Positions 43,195 through 51,663 of a stretch of DNA of 58,452 nt are shown here, piece after piece. How positions within the stretch are numbered: the first letter of the stretch is position 1; each line of letters begins with the position of its first letter. Made by a program: the position numbers and the translations under genes. The notes under the pieces are model-generated. The model was not told where the DNA came from. It saw nothing but the letters and a program-made list of their open reading frames with translations, and made no database searches. The DNA lies in the NCBI GenBank assembly GCA_023667395.1, contig JAMPAC010000016.1:1-58452 (forward strand), written 5' to 3'. The stretch comes from Blautia sp. GTDB lineage: Bacteria; Bacillota; Clostridia; Lachnospirales; Lachnospiraceae.

Positions 43195-43380
43195 TCAATT
43201 TAAAAACTTCATCAGCTGCTGCTTGTTGTCCATGGCAGACTTTGCACCCTTTTCAAAGAACTGTTTGATCTGAGGGTCTGTAGCCTGCTGTGCATACGCC
43301 TGCATCTTGCAATGTGTGGTGTCGTAACCGCCGATCAGATGACGCAGATTCTGCAAGTCCAATTCAGAAATGTTTGCCAT
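43195..43380 (-). CDS. Small CotF-like spore coat protein
   Basis: A 61-residue helical protein (MANISELDLQNLRHLIGGYD ... KQQLMKFLN) resembling the first half of CotF-type proteins, ending in a Gln-rich helix. AGGAGG lies nine bases before the ATG at 43380 (an ATG two codons upstream is closer to the Shine-Dalgarno and less likely). It belongs with the 84-residue partner downstream; the two probably form one coat component. Sporulation role is inferred from the family and from neighbouring spmA. Confidence 0.75.
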   Translation of the reverse strand: MANISELDLQNLRHLIGGYDTTHCKMQAYAQQATDPQIKQFFEKGAKSAMDNKQQLMKFLN

Positions 43381-43394
43381 AACCATAACCTCCT

Positions 43395-43447
43395 GTTTTA
43401 GTACTGTCTCCGCACTTTGGCGCCAGGCGCTTCCGTTCCGGGACCGT
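43395..43447 (-). repeat. Leader element copy C, short and diverged
   Basis: Minus strand ACGGTCCCGGAACGGAAGCG at the far end, GGCGCCAAAGTGCGGAGACA, then AGTACTAAAACAGGAGG. Both conserved halves are recognisable, with substitutions, and it again ends at the Shine-Dalgarno of the coat-like gene. Confidence 0.7.
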
Positions 43448-43486
43448 TATTATTTTACAAGGTTATTGTTGACCCTCGGGACAAAA

Positions 43487-46039
43487 TTATACTGTTTTAA
43501 AAGAAATATTTACAATGAACAGATCCGCGTTGAATTCCATCCCGAACTGTCCCCCGCAGGCCTCCGTGAAACTCTGGGCAATGGACAGGCCAAGGCCACT
43601 TCCGCCGTCCGTGCGGCTCTTATCCCCCCTGACAAAGCGTTCCGTAAAATCTTTTTCCTCGTCCAGTTCCATATGGGAGGTATTCTTCACGCTGGCAACC
43701 GCCAGTTTCCCGTCTGTTTTCAAAGTCACGTACACTCTGGAACCGGCCAGGGAATATTTCAGGGCATTCTGGAACAGGTTCTGGAACACCCGGTACATCC
43801 TCTGTCCATCAGCCATGATCATCACCGGATCCTCGGGCAGTTCCGTGCGGAACGACACGCTGCTGCCCTGGATCTCCTCGTCCATATCCGCCATGGTCTG
43901 GCGCAGCAGTTTGCCGAAATCCAGTTTTTCCATATTCATGGGCAGTTCCCCCGATGCCGCCTTGCTCACCGCAAACACATCCTGCACCATGTTTTTCAAC
44001 CTCTGGGACTTCTCGTCCAGAATCTTCACATAGTCCTGCACGTGTTCCGGCAAACCCTCCTCATCTTTCAAAAACTGCACATAGCTGATAATGGATGTGA
44101 GGGGAGTCTTGATATCGTGGGACACATTGGCAATCAGTTCCACTTTCATGCGCTCGCTCTTCATCTGCTCGTCCACCGCGCTTGCCATGCCCTGGCGGAT
44201 ATTTTCCAGCTGCGCCATGGTATCGCCCAGGTCATGCCCGGCGTATGCTGTACTGCCTGCTGCCATATTATCGCTATAATTTCCATTACAGATCTCATTA
44301 ATCCGCCTCGACAACGCCTCCATATCCCTGGCTGCCTTAATATTCTTTCTGCCCACCAGGTAGACCGCCACAAGCAGGAATACCGTCACAAAGGCGCATA
44401 CCAGGAATACTTTCCATAAGTCGAGATATCTCCTGTATTCATTCGCAATACCCAGCATGCCCACCAGCAGCAGGATCCCGCTGACAAGGATGACCGCAAA
44501 AAGGATCCCGTTCCGGCGTACCATCCGCCGCGCCAGGGGCAGCTTTAATTCCCTAGAGGAATAGGCTTGACAGCATTTCGCGATCAGCCCCTGTCTCCAG
44601 ACCTTTTTATTATGCTTCAGGTCGTTTGCCGTGAAATATACCGTCCAGAACAGTACCACCCAGAAAAGGGGCATATACCACAACAGGGAAAACAGTTCGC
44701 CGCCGTACACCCCGAACGCCTCCACCATATTAAAATCATAGCTGTATATCACTTCATGCCACAGATCGCCATAACCATAGCTGTCATAAATAAAATATTC
44801 CCTCACTCCCGCACACAAGAAAAGGATCAGGAACAGCACCTTGCATTCCACCCATATCTTCCCCTGGACAGAAGCAATCTTTTCCAACGCTTCCCCTCTG
44901 CCTTTCCTGCAAAAGCAGGAGAAAAACAGCAGCGCCATGCCCACTGCAAGCCCCAGCAGATCGCGGCGTAACATCTTCCAGTCCCGCGAATGATAATATT
45001 GCATCCAATACAGGGAATTATTCCCCTGCTGATATCCGCCGTCCTGATCAACCCCCGTGGTATACAATACCGGCTCTTTTGCCGCCGCCATGCAGATCAC
45101 GGTCTTTTTCATCTCCTCATTGACAGGAAAATTGCGGTATCCGGGGACATACCAGTCATTGTCCGCATCCCGGTAATAGCCGTCCCCATAGACATCGGCT
45201 TCCTTCCCATCTTTCATGATCCTGACTTTCTCCCCATCGAAATACAGCAGGAAATTATACCCCTCCGGAGCCTGCATACTGTCATCCGCCGCAAGCTGAT
45301 CAGAGTTAGAATACAGAAGCTTTCCGTCATAATAAATGCTGTAAAGCAGGTTCTTATCCTCCTCCATATCGGCAAAGTACATCCGGGTCAGGCGTTCCTT
45401 CTGCCTGGCAAGCAATTCTTTCTGTTCCTCCGTAAGCTGCTCAGGCGGCACTGACCATAACCAGCTGTCATAACCGTACCCGCCGTATTCCCAATATCCC
45501 GAGCCACGCAGCACACCCAGGGCATCCATGTACTCCTCGTAGCCCTCCATGTACCCCTCATAGGTCTCCATGTATTCCTCGTATTCTTCCTCACTTCCGC
45601 CCATTTCCAGCCAAAGATCAAGGTTCCCCACGAAATCCCAGCTGCCATCCCGCGCCACGTCCTCGCTTACGGCGCTGTTCCGCAGTGTCTCCGTTACCGG
45701 CAACGGAACCGGATCCTGAACTGCCCCTATGCCTTCCATGACCGTTGTCGCCGTGTTCTGACCGTAACTGTAAGTATCACCCCAGCTGTAATAATCCCAG
45801 CCCGCAGGACTTCCGTTGACCGCTATGGAGAAGAAATTCTCCAGACGGTTTGTAATGCAATGCTGAAATTCCCAACTCCGCTGGTAATCCTCCTCCCACA
45901 GCTTTCCCGACGCCCAGGAGGATGTGATTTTGTCCCACCGCCGCAGCACTCCCGACAGGTTGTACAGCGTCAGACTCATTCCCAGAAAGAAGATCAGAAA
46001 ACTCAATGCCTTTTTAATGCTTTTCCATTTTGTATCCAA
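43487..46039 (-). CDS. Membrane sensor histidine kinase
   Basis: An 850-residue kinase. A membrane helix (about 10-28) is followed by a Tyr/Glu-rich extracytoplasmic region (about 30-370) with repeated EEYMEGYEEYM-like residues, then four to five further helices (about 375-565), a linker, a HisKA domain (ANVSHDIKTPLTSIISYVQF, about 642-661) and a HATPase domain (NLFQNALKYS, GGSGLGLSIAQSF, about 740-850). It starts with a TTG overlapping the end of the response-regulator gene by 26 bases. The signal is unknown; the large Tyr-rich sensor region is unusual. Confidence 0.92.
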   Translation of the reverse strand: MDTKWKSIKKALSFLIFFLGMSLTLYNLSGVLRRWDKITSSWASGKLWEEDYQRSWEFQHCITNRLENFFSIAVNGSPAGWDYYSWGDTYSYGQNTATTVMEGIGAVQDPVPLPVTETLRNSAVSEDVARDGSWDFVGNLDLWLEMGGSEEEYEEYMETYEGYMEGYEEYMDALGVLRGSGYWEYGGYGYDSWLWSVPPEQLTEEQKELLARQKERLTRMYFADMEEDKNLLYSIYYDGKLLYSNSDQLAADDSMQAPEGYNFLLYFDGEKVRIMKDGKEADVYGDGYYRDADNDWYVPGYRNFPVNEEMKKTVICMAAAKEPVLYTTGVDQDGGYQQGNNSLYWMQYYHSRDWKMLRRDLLGLAVGMALLFFSCFCRKGRGEALEKIASVQGKIWVECKVLFLILFLCAGVREYFIYDSYGYGDLWHEVIYSYDFNMVEAFGVYGGELFSLLWYMPLFWVVLFWTVYFTANDLKHNKKVWRQGLIAKCCQAYSSRELKLPLARRMVRRNGILFAVILVSGILLLVGMLGIANEYRRYLDLWKVFLVCAFVTVFLLVAVYLVGRKNIKAARDMEALSRRINEICNGNYSDNMAAGSTAYAGHDLGDTMAQLENIRQGMASAVDEQMKSERMKVELIANVSHDIKTPLTSIISYVQFLKDEEGLPEHVQDYVKILDEKSQRLKNMVQDVFAVSKAASGELPMNMEKLDFGKLLRQTMADMDEEIQGSSVSFRTELPEDPVMIMADGQRMYRVFQNLFQNALKYSLAGSRVYVTLKTDGKLAVASVKNTSHMELDEEKDFTERFVRGDKSRTDGGSGLGLSIAQSFTEACGGQFGMEFNADLFIVNISFKTV

Positions 46040-46712
46040 TTCCCCACACCACCTTTAAATATTCTGGCTCTTTCGGATTCAGTTCCATTTTTTCACGGAT
46101 GCGTCTGATATGCACCATCACCGTATTTTCCGACGCAAAAGCATCCTCCTCCCACACCCGGCGGTAGATCTCCTCCGCAGGAAAAACACGCCCGGGATTG
46201 CGCATGAGCAGGTCAATGATGCCGGTCTCCCTGGCGGTCAGCTTTACCGGCTCGCCGTCCGCGTAGAGCGTCCTTTCGTCCGTTCGGTAAAGCAGTCTGC
46301 CGTTGCGGATCTCCCCGATCCGGTTGCCCGCGTTCACATCCCCCAGACAGGTATATCTGCGCAGCTGGCTCTTGACCCGGGCCGCCAGTTCCTGGGGATT
46401 GTAGGGCTTGGACACATAGTCATCCGCCCCCATGGACAATCCCAATACCTTGTCGGTCTCCTCGCTCTTGGCGCTGAGGACAATGACCGGGATATTCTGC
46501 TTTTCACGGATGCGCATCAATGCCGACAGACCGTCCAGCTTCGGCATCATCACATCGATGAGCACCAGCCTGACCTGACGGCTCGCAAGGATGTCCAGCG
46601 CCTGCAGCCCGTCATAGGCTTTCAGCACCTGGTATCCCTCGCCCTCCAGCAGGATACTGATCGCTTTCACGATCTCCCTGTCGTCATCCACCACTAATAT
46701 ACACTCGCTCAT
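46014..46712 (-). CDS. OmpR/PhoB-type response regulator
   Basis: A 232-residue regulator with receiver domain (1-120; phospho-acceptor Asp in LVLIDVMMPKLDG, about residue 54, and Lys in SKPYNPQEL) and a winged-helix DNA-binding domain (about 135-232; ARETGIIDLLMRNPGRVF, NTVMVHIRRIREKM). It is co-transcribed with, and overlaps, the histidine kinase gene. GGGAGGA precedes the ATG. A weak trace of the leader element (GGAGACGGGAGGAACG, and AAGACAGTCTGGAAAA upstream) is present. Confidence 0.95.
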   Translation of the reverse strand: MSECILVVDDDREIVKAISILLEGEGYQVLKAYDGLQALDILASRQVRLVLIDVMMPKLDGLSALMRIREKQNIPVIVLSAKSEETDKVLGLSMGADDYVSKPYNPQELAARVKSQLRRYTCLGDVNAGNRIGEIRNGRLLYRTDERTLYADGEPVKLTARETGIIDLLMRNPGRVFPAEEIYRRVWEEDAFASENTVMVHIRRIREKMELNPKEPEYLKVVWGIGYKMEKH

Positions 46713-46834
46713 ACGTTCCTCCCGTCTCCATGATGCTTTTCCAGACTGTCTTTGTCATAAGTCTTGAAACCGCCCCGCATTTAACTGTATCCTAAGGCTG
46801 ATACCAGAATACACTGCCTTTTTTACAAAATAAT

Positions 46835-46871
46835 AGAGGGTTTTCTTACAAATTTCTTACAAAAACCCTCT
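46835..46871 (-). terminator. Terminator of the Cys-rich microprotein gene
   Basis: Stem AGAGGGTTTT/AAAACCCTCT (46862-46871 with 46835-46844) with a 17-nt loop that itself holds GTAAGAAATTTGTAAG; followed by ATTATTTT on the minus strand. Confidence 0.75.
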
Positions 46872-46878
46872 GCCTCTC

Positions 46879-47058
46879 TTAGTTCTGATGCCGCACCACA
46901 CCGTATTCGTCGTCCAGCCGGAAGTAGGGACATTCCCGCTGGGTACCCGACAAGAAACGGTACATCTCATCCTCGTCCAGATTTACCAGACAACAGTAGC
47001 ACTCATAATCCTCGTCATATACATAATTGACACATGCGTCACAATTTTCCGCCGCCAT
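46879..47058 (-). CDS. Cys-rich microprotein (DUF6472-like)
   Basis: A 59-residue acidic protein with five cysteines: CDAC and CYCC near the N-terminus (about residues 6-9 and 20-23) and one later (QRECPYFRL). The composition suggests a small metal-binding (zinc) protein. It matches a family I recall as DUF6472, found in Clostridia; the name is from memory. AAGGAG is five bases before the ATG and a terminator follows, so this is a complete single-gene unit. It lies between rsmI and the two-component genes. Confidence 0.82.
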   Translation of the reverse strand: MAAENCDACVNYVYDEDYECYCCLVNLDEDEMYRFLSGTQRECPYFRLDDEYGVVRHQN

Positions 47059-47150
47059 TTATATTCTCCTTACTCAATCGCTGCCTGCCAGTCTTTATTG
47101 ACATATTGTCGAACCGCAGGCTATTATCTTTCCATATCCGCGTTATTCTT

Positions 47151-47182
47151 GTAACAGTTCAGACAGGTCACTGAACTGTTAC
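47151..47182. other. 12-bp inverted repeat at the end of rsmI
   Basis: GTAACAGTTCAG (47151-47162) and CTGAACTGTTAC (47171-47182) with an 8-nt loop. It spans the rsmI stop codon; no U-tract, so possibly an RNA stability element or weak terminator. Confidence 0.6.
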
Positions 47183-48027
47183 TTATTCTTTCCATGCAGA
47201 TACGCATAAATCTCCCGTTTTCCCACGCCTCTGTCCTTTGCCACCTGCTTCATGGCGGACTTGCTGTCCATGCCCTGCTGTCCGTAATAAGCCATATGCT
47301 CCTGGATGGTCATGGTCTCCCAGGAGGCGATCTCCTCCCTGCGCTTCTCCTCGCGGCTCCTGCCCTCCACCACCAGGACATACTCCCCCCTGGGCTCCTC
47401 GTTCCGATAATATTCCAGCGCCTTTTCCAGCGTGGTGGGCATCACCGTCTCAAACTTTTTCGTCAGTTCCCTGCAAAGGCTGATCCGCCGCTCTCCCAGC
47501 GCTTTGTAAAGTTCCTCCAGGGTCTTCGCCAGATGATGCGGAGCCTCATAGAGGATCATGGTACGGCTCTCCGACGCAAGCTCCTCCAGCACCTCCCGGC
47601 GCTCCTTTTTCTCCGCAGGCAGGAACCCTTCAAAGCAGAATCTCCTGGTAGAAAGCCCTGACAGCGTCAGCGCGGTAATGCAGGCCGCCGGACCTGGCAG
47701 GGAAGTCACGGGCACATTGTTCTCCTGGCACATCCGCACCAGCACCTCCCCGGGGTCGGAGATGGCGGGTGTTCCCGCGTCGGTGATCAGGGCGATATTC
47801 CGGCCTGAGAGCAGCTGATCCACCAATTGTTTTGCTTTCTCCACCTTGTTGTACTCATGGTAGCTGGTCATGGGGGTGTGGATATCGAAATGGTTCAGCA
47901 GTTTTATGCTGTTCCTGGTATCCTCCGCCGCGATCACGTCCACCATCCGCAGCGTATCCGCCACCCGGGGCGTCATATCCTGCAGATTCCCTATGGGAGT
48001 GGCGCATAAGTATAATGTACCTGGCAT
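47179..48027 (-). CDS. rsmI: 16S rRNA (cytidine-1402-2'-O)-methyltransferase
   Basis: Methylates the ribose of C1402 in the decoding centre of 16S rRNA. The 282-residue protein starts with the tetrapyrrole-methylase-like LYLCATPIGNLQDMTPR (about 4-20), then AAEDTRNSIKLL (about 34-45), ALITDAGTPAISDPGE (about 78-93) and PVTSLPGPAACITAL (about 104-118), all typical of RsmI. The ATG at 48027 follows AAAGGAAAC; 20 upstream codons belong to overlap with trmN6. It ends a YaaR-HolB-RicT-TrmN6-RsmI cluster shared with B. subtilis. Confidence 0.95.
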   Translation of the reverse strand: MPGTLYLCATPIGNLQDMTPRVADTLRMVDVIAAEDTRNSIKLLNHFDIHTPMTSYHEYNKVEKAKQLVDQLLSGRNIALITDAGTPAISDPGEVLVRMCQENNVPVTSLPGPAACITALTLSGLSTRRFCFEGFLPAEKKERREVLEELASESRTMILYEAPHHLAKTLEELYKALGERRISLCRELTKKFETVMPTTLEKALEYYRNEEPRGEYVLVVEGRSREEKRREEIASWETMTIQEHMAYYGQQGMDSKSAMKQVAKDRGVGKREIYAYLHGKNK

Positions 48028-48070
48028 ATTGTTTCCTTTCCCTTTCATATCTTCTGAAATCTGCTCTCCC

Positions 48071-48808
48071 TCAATACCCATAAACATCCCTGATCTCCGG
48101 CATATACTCCCCCGGCGCCCTGAATACGATCAGCGGCTTTTCCACGGTCATGCGGGGATTCCCGCCGCGCACTGCCTCCAGGAGCACCATGTTGGGTTCC
48201 CTGTCCACATAGGGGTAGACCAGCTGCATCCGCTTGGGCTCCAGCTTATATCGGACTAACTGCGTCATGATCTCCGCCAGCCGGAACGGACGGTGCACCA
48301 GGAAAAAATGTCCCCCCGGCTTCAGCAGTGCGGCGGCCTGCCTTACCACATCCTCCAGGGTGCACAGGATCTCGTGCCGGGCAATAGCCTTGGAATCCTG
48401 GGGATTGGTAAGACCATGGTTTCCGATCATATAGGGCGGATTACAGGTAATGCAGTCAAAAGAAGCAGGCGGGAACAAACTGCCTGCTTCTGTGATATCT
48501 CCGGTCACGATCTCTATTTTCTCCGACAGATCGTTTAACGCCACGCTGCGCCGGGCCATATCCGCACTTTCCGTCTGGATCTCCAGTCCGGTCAGGCGGC
48601 GGCATCCATACTTCGCCTCCATAAGCAGGGGAATGATCCCCGTGCCTGTGCCCAGGTCCAACAGCGTATCCGATGCTTTCGCACGGGCAAAACCGGTTAG
48701 CAAAACTGCATCCATGCCAAAGCAGAACTTCTCCGGGCTCTGGATGATCCGGTAGCCGTTGCGCTGCAAGTCGTCGATCCTTTCGTTTTCCTTAAGACTG
48801 ACTGTCAT
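48071..48808 (-). CDS. trmN6: tRNA1(Val) adenine-37-N6-methyltransferase family (YabB/TrmN6)
   Basis: A 245-residue SAM-dependent methyltransferase: LLDLGTGTGIIPLLM (SAM loop, about 50-64), acidic TGLEIQTESADMA and the NPPY catalytic motif (CNPPYM, about 124-129) that marks N6-adenine methylation of RNA or DNA. The ATG at 48808 follows AAAGGCAGG. The frame stays open much further upstream, inside ricT, but that extension is a shadow of ricT repeats. The gene overlaps ricT by 17 bases. B. subtilis yabB has the same place. Confidence 0.92.
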   Translation of the reverse strand: MTVSLKENERIDDLQRNGYRIIQSPEKFCFGMDAVLLTGFARAKASDTLLDLGTGTGIIPLLMEAKYGCRRLTGLEIQTESADMARRSVALNDLSEKIEIVTGDITEAGSLFPPASFDCITCNPPYMIGNHGLTNPQDSKAIARHEILCTLEDVVRQAAALLKPGGHFFLVHRPFRLAEIMTQLVRYKLEPKRMQLVYPYVDREPNMVLLEAVRGGNPRMTVEKPLIVFRAPGEYMPEIRDVYGY

Positions 48809-50441
48809 CCTGCCTTTGTCTTCCTTCCTGCCTGGGTCTGGTATCATGACGGTATCTGGGCTTGTAATCACGGCGCTGGTATCCCTCCTGGCGCTGGCCA
48901 TCCTGCCTGTGGTCATTCTGTCTCTGGCGGCTGTACTGCCTGTCCTGACGCTGACGGTTGTCCTGGCGTTCCTGGCTGTCACGGCGCTGGCCGTCGCGGT
49001 TGTCCTGGCGCTCCTGGCTGTCACGGCGCTGGCCATCGCGATTATCGCGGCGCTGATACCCCTCCTGACGCTGGCCGTCCTGCCTTCGGTTATCCTGCCT
49101 GTCCTGACGCTGGCGGTTATAGGGTCTGTCCTGTCTCTGACGATTGTCCTGACGCTCCTGGCCGCCTCTGCGCTGGCCGTCACGGTTATTCCGGTACTGA
49201 CCGCCCGCCTGCTGCCCTTCCTGACCGGCCTGCGGCCGGACATTGTCCGAACAAAAACCTTCCGAATGTCCCTCAGGATTCTCTCTGTAGGGCACACTCT
49301 CCTGAGGGGATTCTTCCGCCTGACCCTCATAATGACTGCGAGGCTGGCGCAAATCCTCTGACTGCCCATCCTGGCGGTAATTACTGCGCCGCTGACTATT
49401 GCCCTGGAAATAATTCTCCTGTTGTCCCTCCTGACGGTATCCGCTGCGGTACTGACTGTTATCCTGGCGCCGTTCCTCCCGCTGCCTGTCCTGACGGTTT
49501 CCGCCGCGCCGCTGGCTGCTTTCCTGCCTTTCCCCGCTCTCCTGGATCTCCTGGACTTCTTCCTCCTCCAGCCGCTCCAGTTCCTTTAACTCCTCCTTGG
49601 AAAGTTCCACATTCTCCTTTTTCCCATGCCTCCGCTTAAAGGCAAGCCTGCCCACCTCATATTCGCGGATTTCCTTTTCATCCCCCATATCCACCACTAC
49701 CTTGACCAGCTGGCGGAGTACGTTGACGCTCTGTACCTCCCCTTTCAGCCCGTCATTCGTGGTCACATGGTCGCCGATGCCGGGCAGCCTGCGGTTCAGT
49801 TCCTCATAGGTTTCCTCCTCGTTTTTCAGGCAGCACATCAGCCTGCCGCATACGCCGGAAATCTTGGTGGGATTCAGGGAAAGGTTCTGCTCCTTGGCCA
49901 TCTTGATGGACACGGGAACAAAGTCCGAAAGGTAACTGTGACAGCATAAGGGACGTCCGCAGATCCCGATGCCCCCCACGATCTTGGTCTCGTCACGGAC
50001 GCCGATCTGGCGCAGTTCGATCCTGGTCTTAAAAACGCTGGCCAGATCCTTCACCAGTTCGCGGAAGTCAATACGCCCGTCCGCAGTAAAATAAAAGAGA
50101 ACCTTGTTATTGTCAAAGGTATACTCCGCGTCGATGAGTTTCATCTCCAGACCATGTTTCTGGATCTTCTCCAGACAGATCTGAAAAGCTTCTTTCTCTT
50201 TCTCCTTGTTGCCCGCCTCCTGCTCCATGTCCCGCTGGTTGGCAATGCGGATTACAGGCTTCAGGGGCTGTACCACTTTCTCGTCATCCACCTCGGTGAC
50301 GCCGGACACCACAGTGCCGTACTCGATGCCCCTGGCGGTCTCCACGATCACATGGTCGCCGCGCTTTATCTCAAACTGCAGAGGGTCGAAGAAATAAATC
50401 TTTCCCGCCGTGCGAAATCTTACTCCGATTACTCTTGTCAT
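48792..50441 (-). CDS. ricT: PSP1-domain protein RicT (YaaT) with long repetitive Gln/Arg tail
   Basis: A component of the Ric (YmcA-YlbF-YaaT) complex, which in B. subtilis affects RNase Y cutting, biofilm and sporulation. The core (about 1-290) contains the two Cys sites CGRPLCC (about 177-183) and CGRLMCC (about 209-215) that bind iron-sulfur clusters in the complex, and the typical end. The B. subtilis protein is about 275 residues; this one is 549, with a tail of about 255 residues rich in Arg, Gln and Asp (DGQRRDSQERQDNR repeats). The leader at 50442-50545 has a possible promoter and a GGCTGCC/GGCAGCC hairpin. Confidence 0.93.
   Translation of the reverse strand: MTRVIGVRFRTAGKIYFFDPLQFEIKRGDHVIVETARGIEYGTVVSGVTEVDDEKVVQPLKPVIRIANQRDMEQEAGNKEKEKEAFQICLEKIQKHGLEMKLIDAEYTFDNNKVLFYFTADGRIDFRELVKDLASVFKTRIELRQIGVRDETKIVGGIGICGRPLCCHSYLSDFVPVSIKMAKEQNLSLNPTKISGVCGRLMCCLKNEEETYEELNRRLPGIGDHVTTNDGLKGEVQSVNVLRQLVKVVVDMGDEKEIREYEVGRLAFKRRHGKKENVELSKEELKELERLEEEEVQEIQESGERQESSQRRGGNRQDRQREERRQDNSQYRSGYRQEGQQENYFQGNSQRRSNYRQDGQSEDLRQPRSHYEGQAEESPQESVPYRENPEGHSEGFCSDNVRPQAGQEGQQAGGQYRNNRDGQRRGGQERQDNRQRQDRPYNRQRQDRQDNRRQDGQRQEGYQRRDNRDGQRRDSQERQDNRDGQRRDSQERQDNRQRQDRQYSRQRQNDHRQDGQRQEGYQRRDYKPRYRHDTRPRQEGRQRQDDSQS
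48795..49541. repeat. Repetitive coding region of ricT tail
   Basis: Low-complexity DNA encoding Arg/Gln/Asp repeats. Near-identical 42-bp copies begin at 48976 and 49018 (CTGTCACGGCGCTGGCC). Other RQDGQRQEGYQRRD-like units lie nearby. Confidence 0.85.
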
Positions 50442-50479
50442 CTATCCACCTCACTGGCGTTTTACGCCTTATTATTATG

Positions 50480-50544
50480 GGCTGCCCCCTGGCAGCCGTA
50501 CAAACTACAGCCGACAGCGCCACGCGCCACCGACTGTCATTTTA
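50480..50544 (-). promoter_or_regulatory. Probable promoter and leader hairpin of ricT
   Basis: Minus strand TGTTAAAAT (extended -10, hexamer 50539-50544), then a GGCTGCC/GGCAGCC hairpin (50480-50497). They lie in the 194-bp gap after holB, showing ricT can be read separately. Confidence 0.5.
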
Positions 50545-50635
50545 ACACATTTTTTCTGAAAAAGCCACCGTTTTCAGGCCATTTACTGCAATTACCATTA
50601 TCGGCTGTTTCCTGTTCACTCCATGACCAGCAGCA

Positions 50636-51628
50636 TCAGCTGTTTTCCTGGATGGTCAGCATCAGCATCTCCATGGTCAGTTCGAAATTCACATTGGCGT
50701 CCAGACGCCGTTTTGCTTTCTCCAGGGCGTCAATAATATTCTCTATTCCCTCATAACTGCTGTGCTGCGCCGTCTTTCTCAGGGACTGGATCTCCTCCCG
50801 AAACACCAGATGATTTACGTCATTAGTGGCCTTGAAAAGCAGCACGTCCCGGTACCAGATGGCAATGATATCCAGGTAATCGCTGATCTCCAGCTTATAC
50901 TCCGTTATCTTCTTGATGGCGGCGATCATCTCGCTCAGTTCCATCTCGCGGATATATTTTAAAAGGGACAGCGCCTCCGCTTTCACATTCTCAAAGTCCT
51001 CGCTGGAAGCCAGAGCTTTCGCCTTGCCGATATTGCCCCGGGCAAAGGCCACGCAGATTTCCGCCTTGTAATCCGGCACTTCCATCTGATGCATCAAAAA
51101 TTTCTTCACCAGTTCATCCGACACCGGTTTCATGTTCAGCACCACGCAGCGGCTTAATATGGTGGGAAGCAGGGAATTCACGTTGGCTGTCAGAAGCAGG
51201 ATCACCGTGTACTCCGGCGGCTCCTCCAGCGTCTTTAACAGCGCGTTCTGAGCCTGCACGGTCATTTTCTCCGCCTCGTTGATTATGTATACTTTCCGGG
51301 GGCTGCTGTAGGGCTTGATCGCCACGTCGTTATTCACCTGCCTGCGGATATCGTCCACGCTGATGGTATTGGGTTTCTCATGCATCACACGTATGATATC
51401 GGGGTGATTGTCGGAAAGCGCCTGCTTGCAGGAATGACATTCCTGGCAGGGATCCGCCCCGCCCTTTTCACACTGCAGCGCCATGGCGAACACCCTGGCG
51501 ATAAATTCCTTGCCGGAGGACTTTTCCCCATTGATGATATACGCATGGGAAATTTTCCCCGTGATAAGGGCATTATGCATGTGCTCCTTGATCTGTTCCT
51601 GTCCGATGATGTCCTGAAATCTCGCCAT
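50636..51628 (-). CDS. holB: DNA polymerase III subunit delta'
   Basis: Part of the clamp loader that places the sliding clamp at primers. The 330-residue AAA+ protein shows FQDIIGQEQIKEHMHNAL, a non-canonical P-loop (NGEKSSGKEFI, about 36-46), a zinc module (CEKGGADPCQECHSCKQ, about 53-69) and sensor 1 (LLLTANVNSLLPTILSRC, about 143-160). The ATG at 51628 is preferred, because GAGGGGG directly abuts the ATG two codons earlier. It lies between yaaR and ricT, as in B. subtilis. Confidence 0.95.
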   Translation of the reverse strand: MARFQDIIGQEQIKEHMHNALITGKISHAYIINGEKSSGKEFIARVFAMALQCEKGGADPCQECHSCKQALSDNHPDIIRVMHEKPNTISVDDIRRQVNNDVAIKPYSSPRKVYIINEAEKMTVQAQNALLKTLEEPPEYTVILLLTANVNSLLPTILSRCVVLNMKPVSDELVKKFLMHQMEVPDYKAEICVAFARGNIGKAKALASSEDFENVKAEALSLLKYIREMELSEMIAAIKKITEYKLEISDYLDIIAIWYRDVLLFKATNDVNHLVFREEIQSLRKTAQHSSYEGIENIIDALEKAKRRLDANVNFELTMEMLMLTIQENS

Positions 51629-51663
51629 CGCCATCCCCCTCTGTTGTTCCTCGAAGTGTTTTC

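Noticed and set aside
48759-49361. A 200-codon plus-strand frame encoding a strongly hydrophobic, multi-helix protein
   Set aside because: It is the antisense shadow of the Arg/Gln-rich repeats of ricT: complementing CAG/CGN-type codons gives Leu, Ala and Val. No ribosome site or conserved motif.
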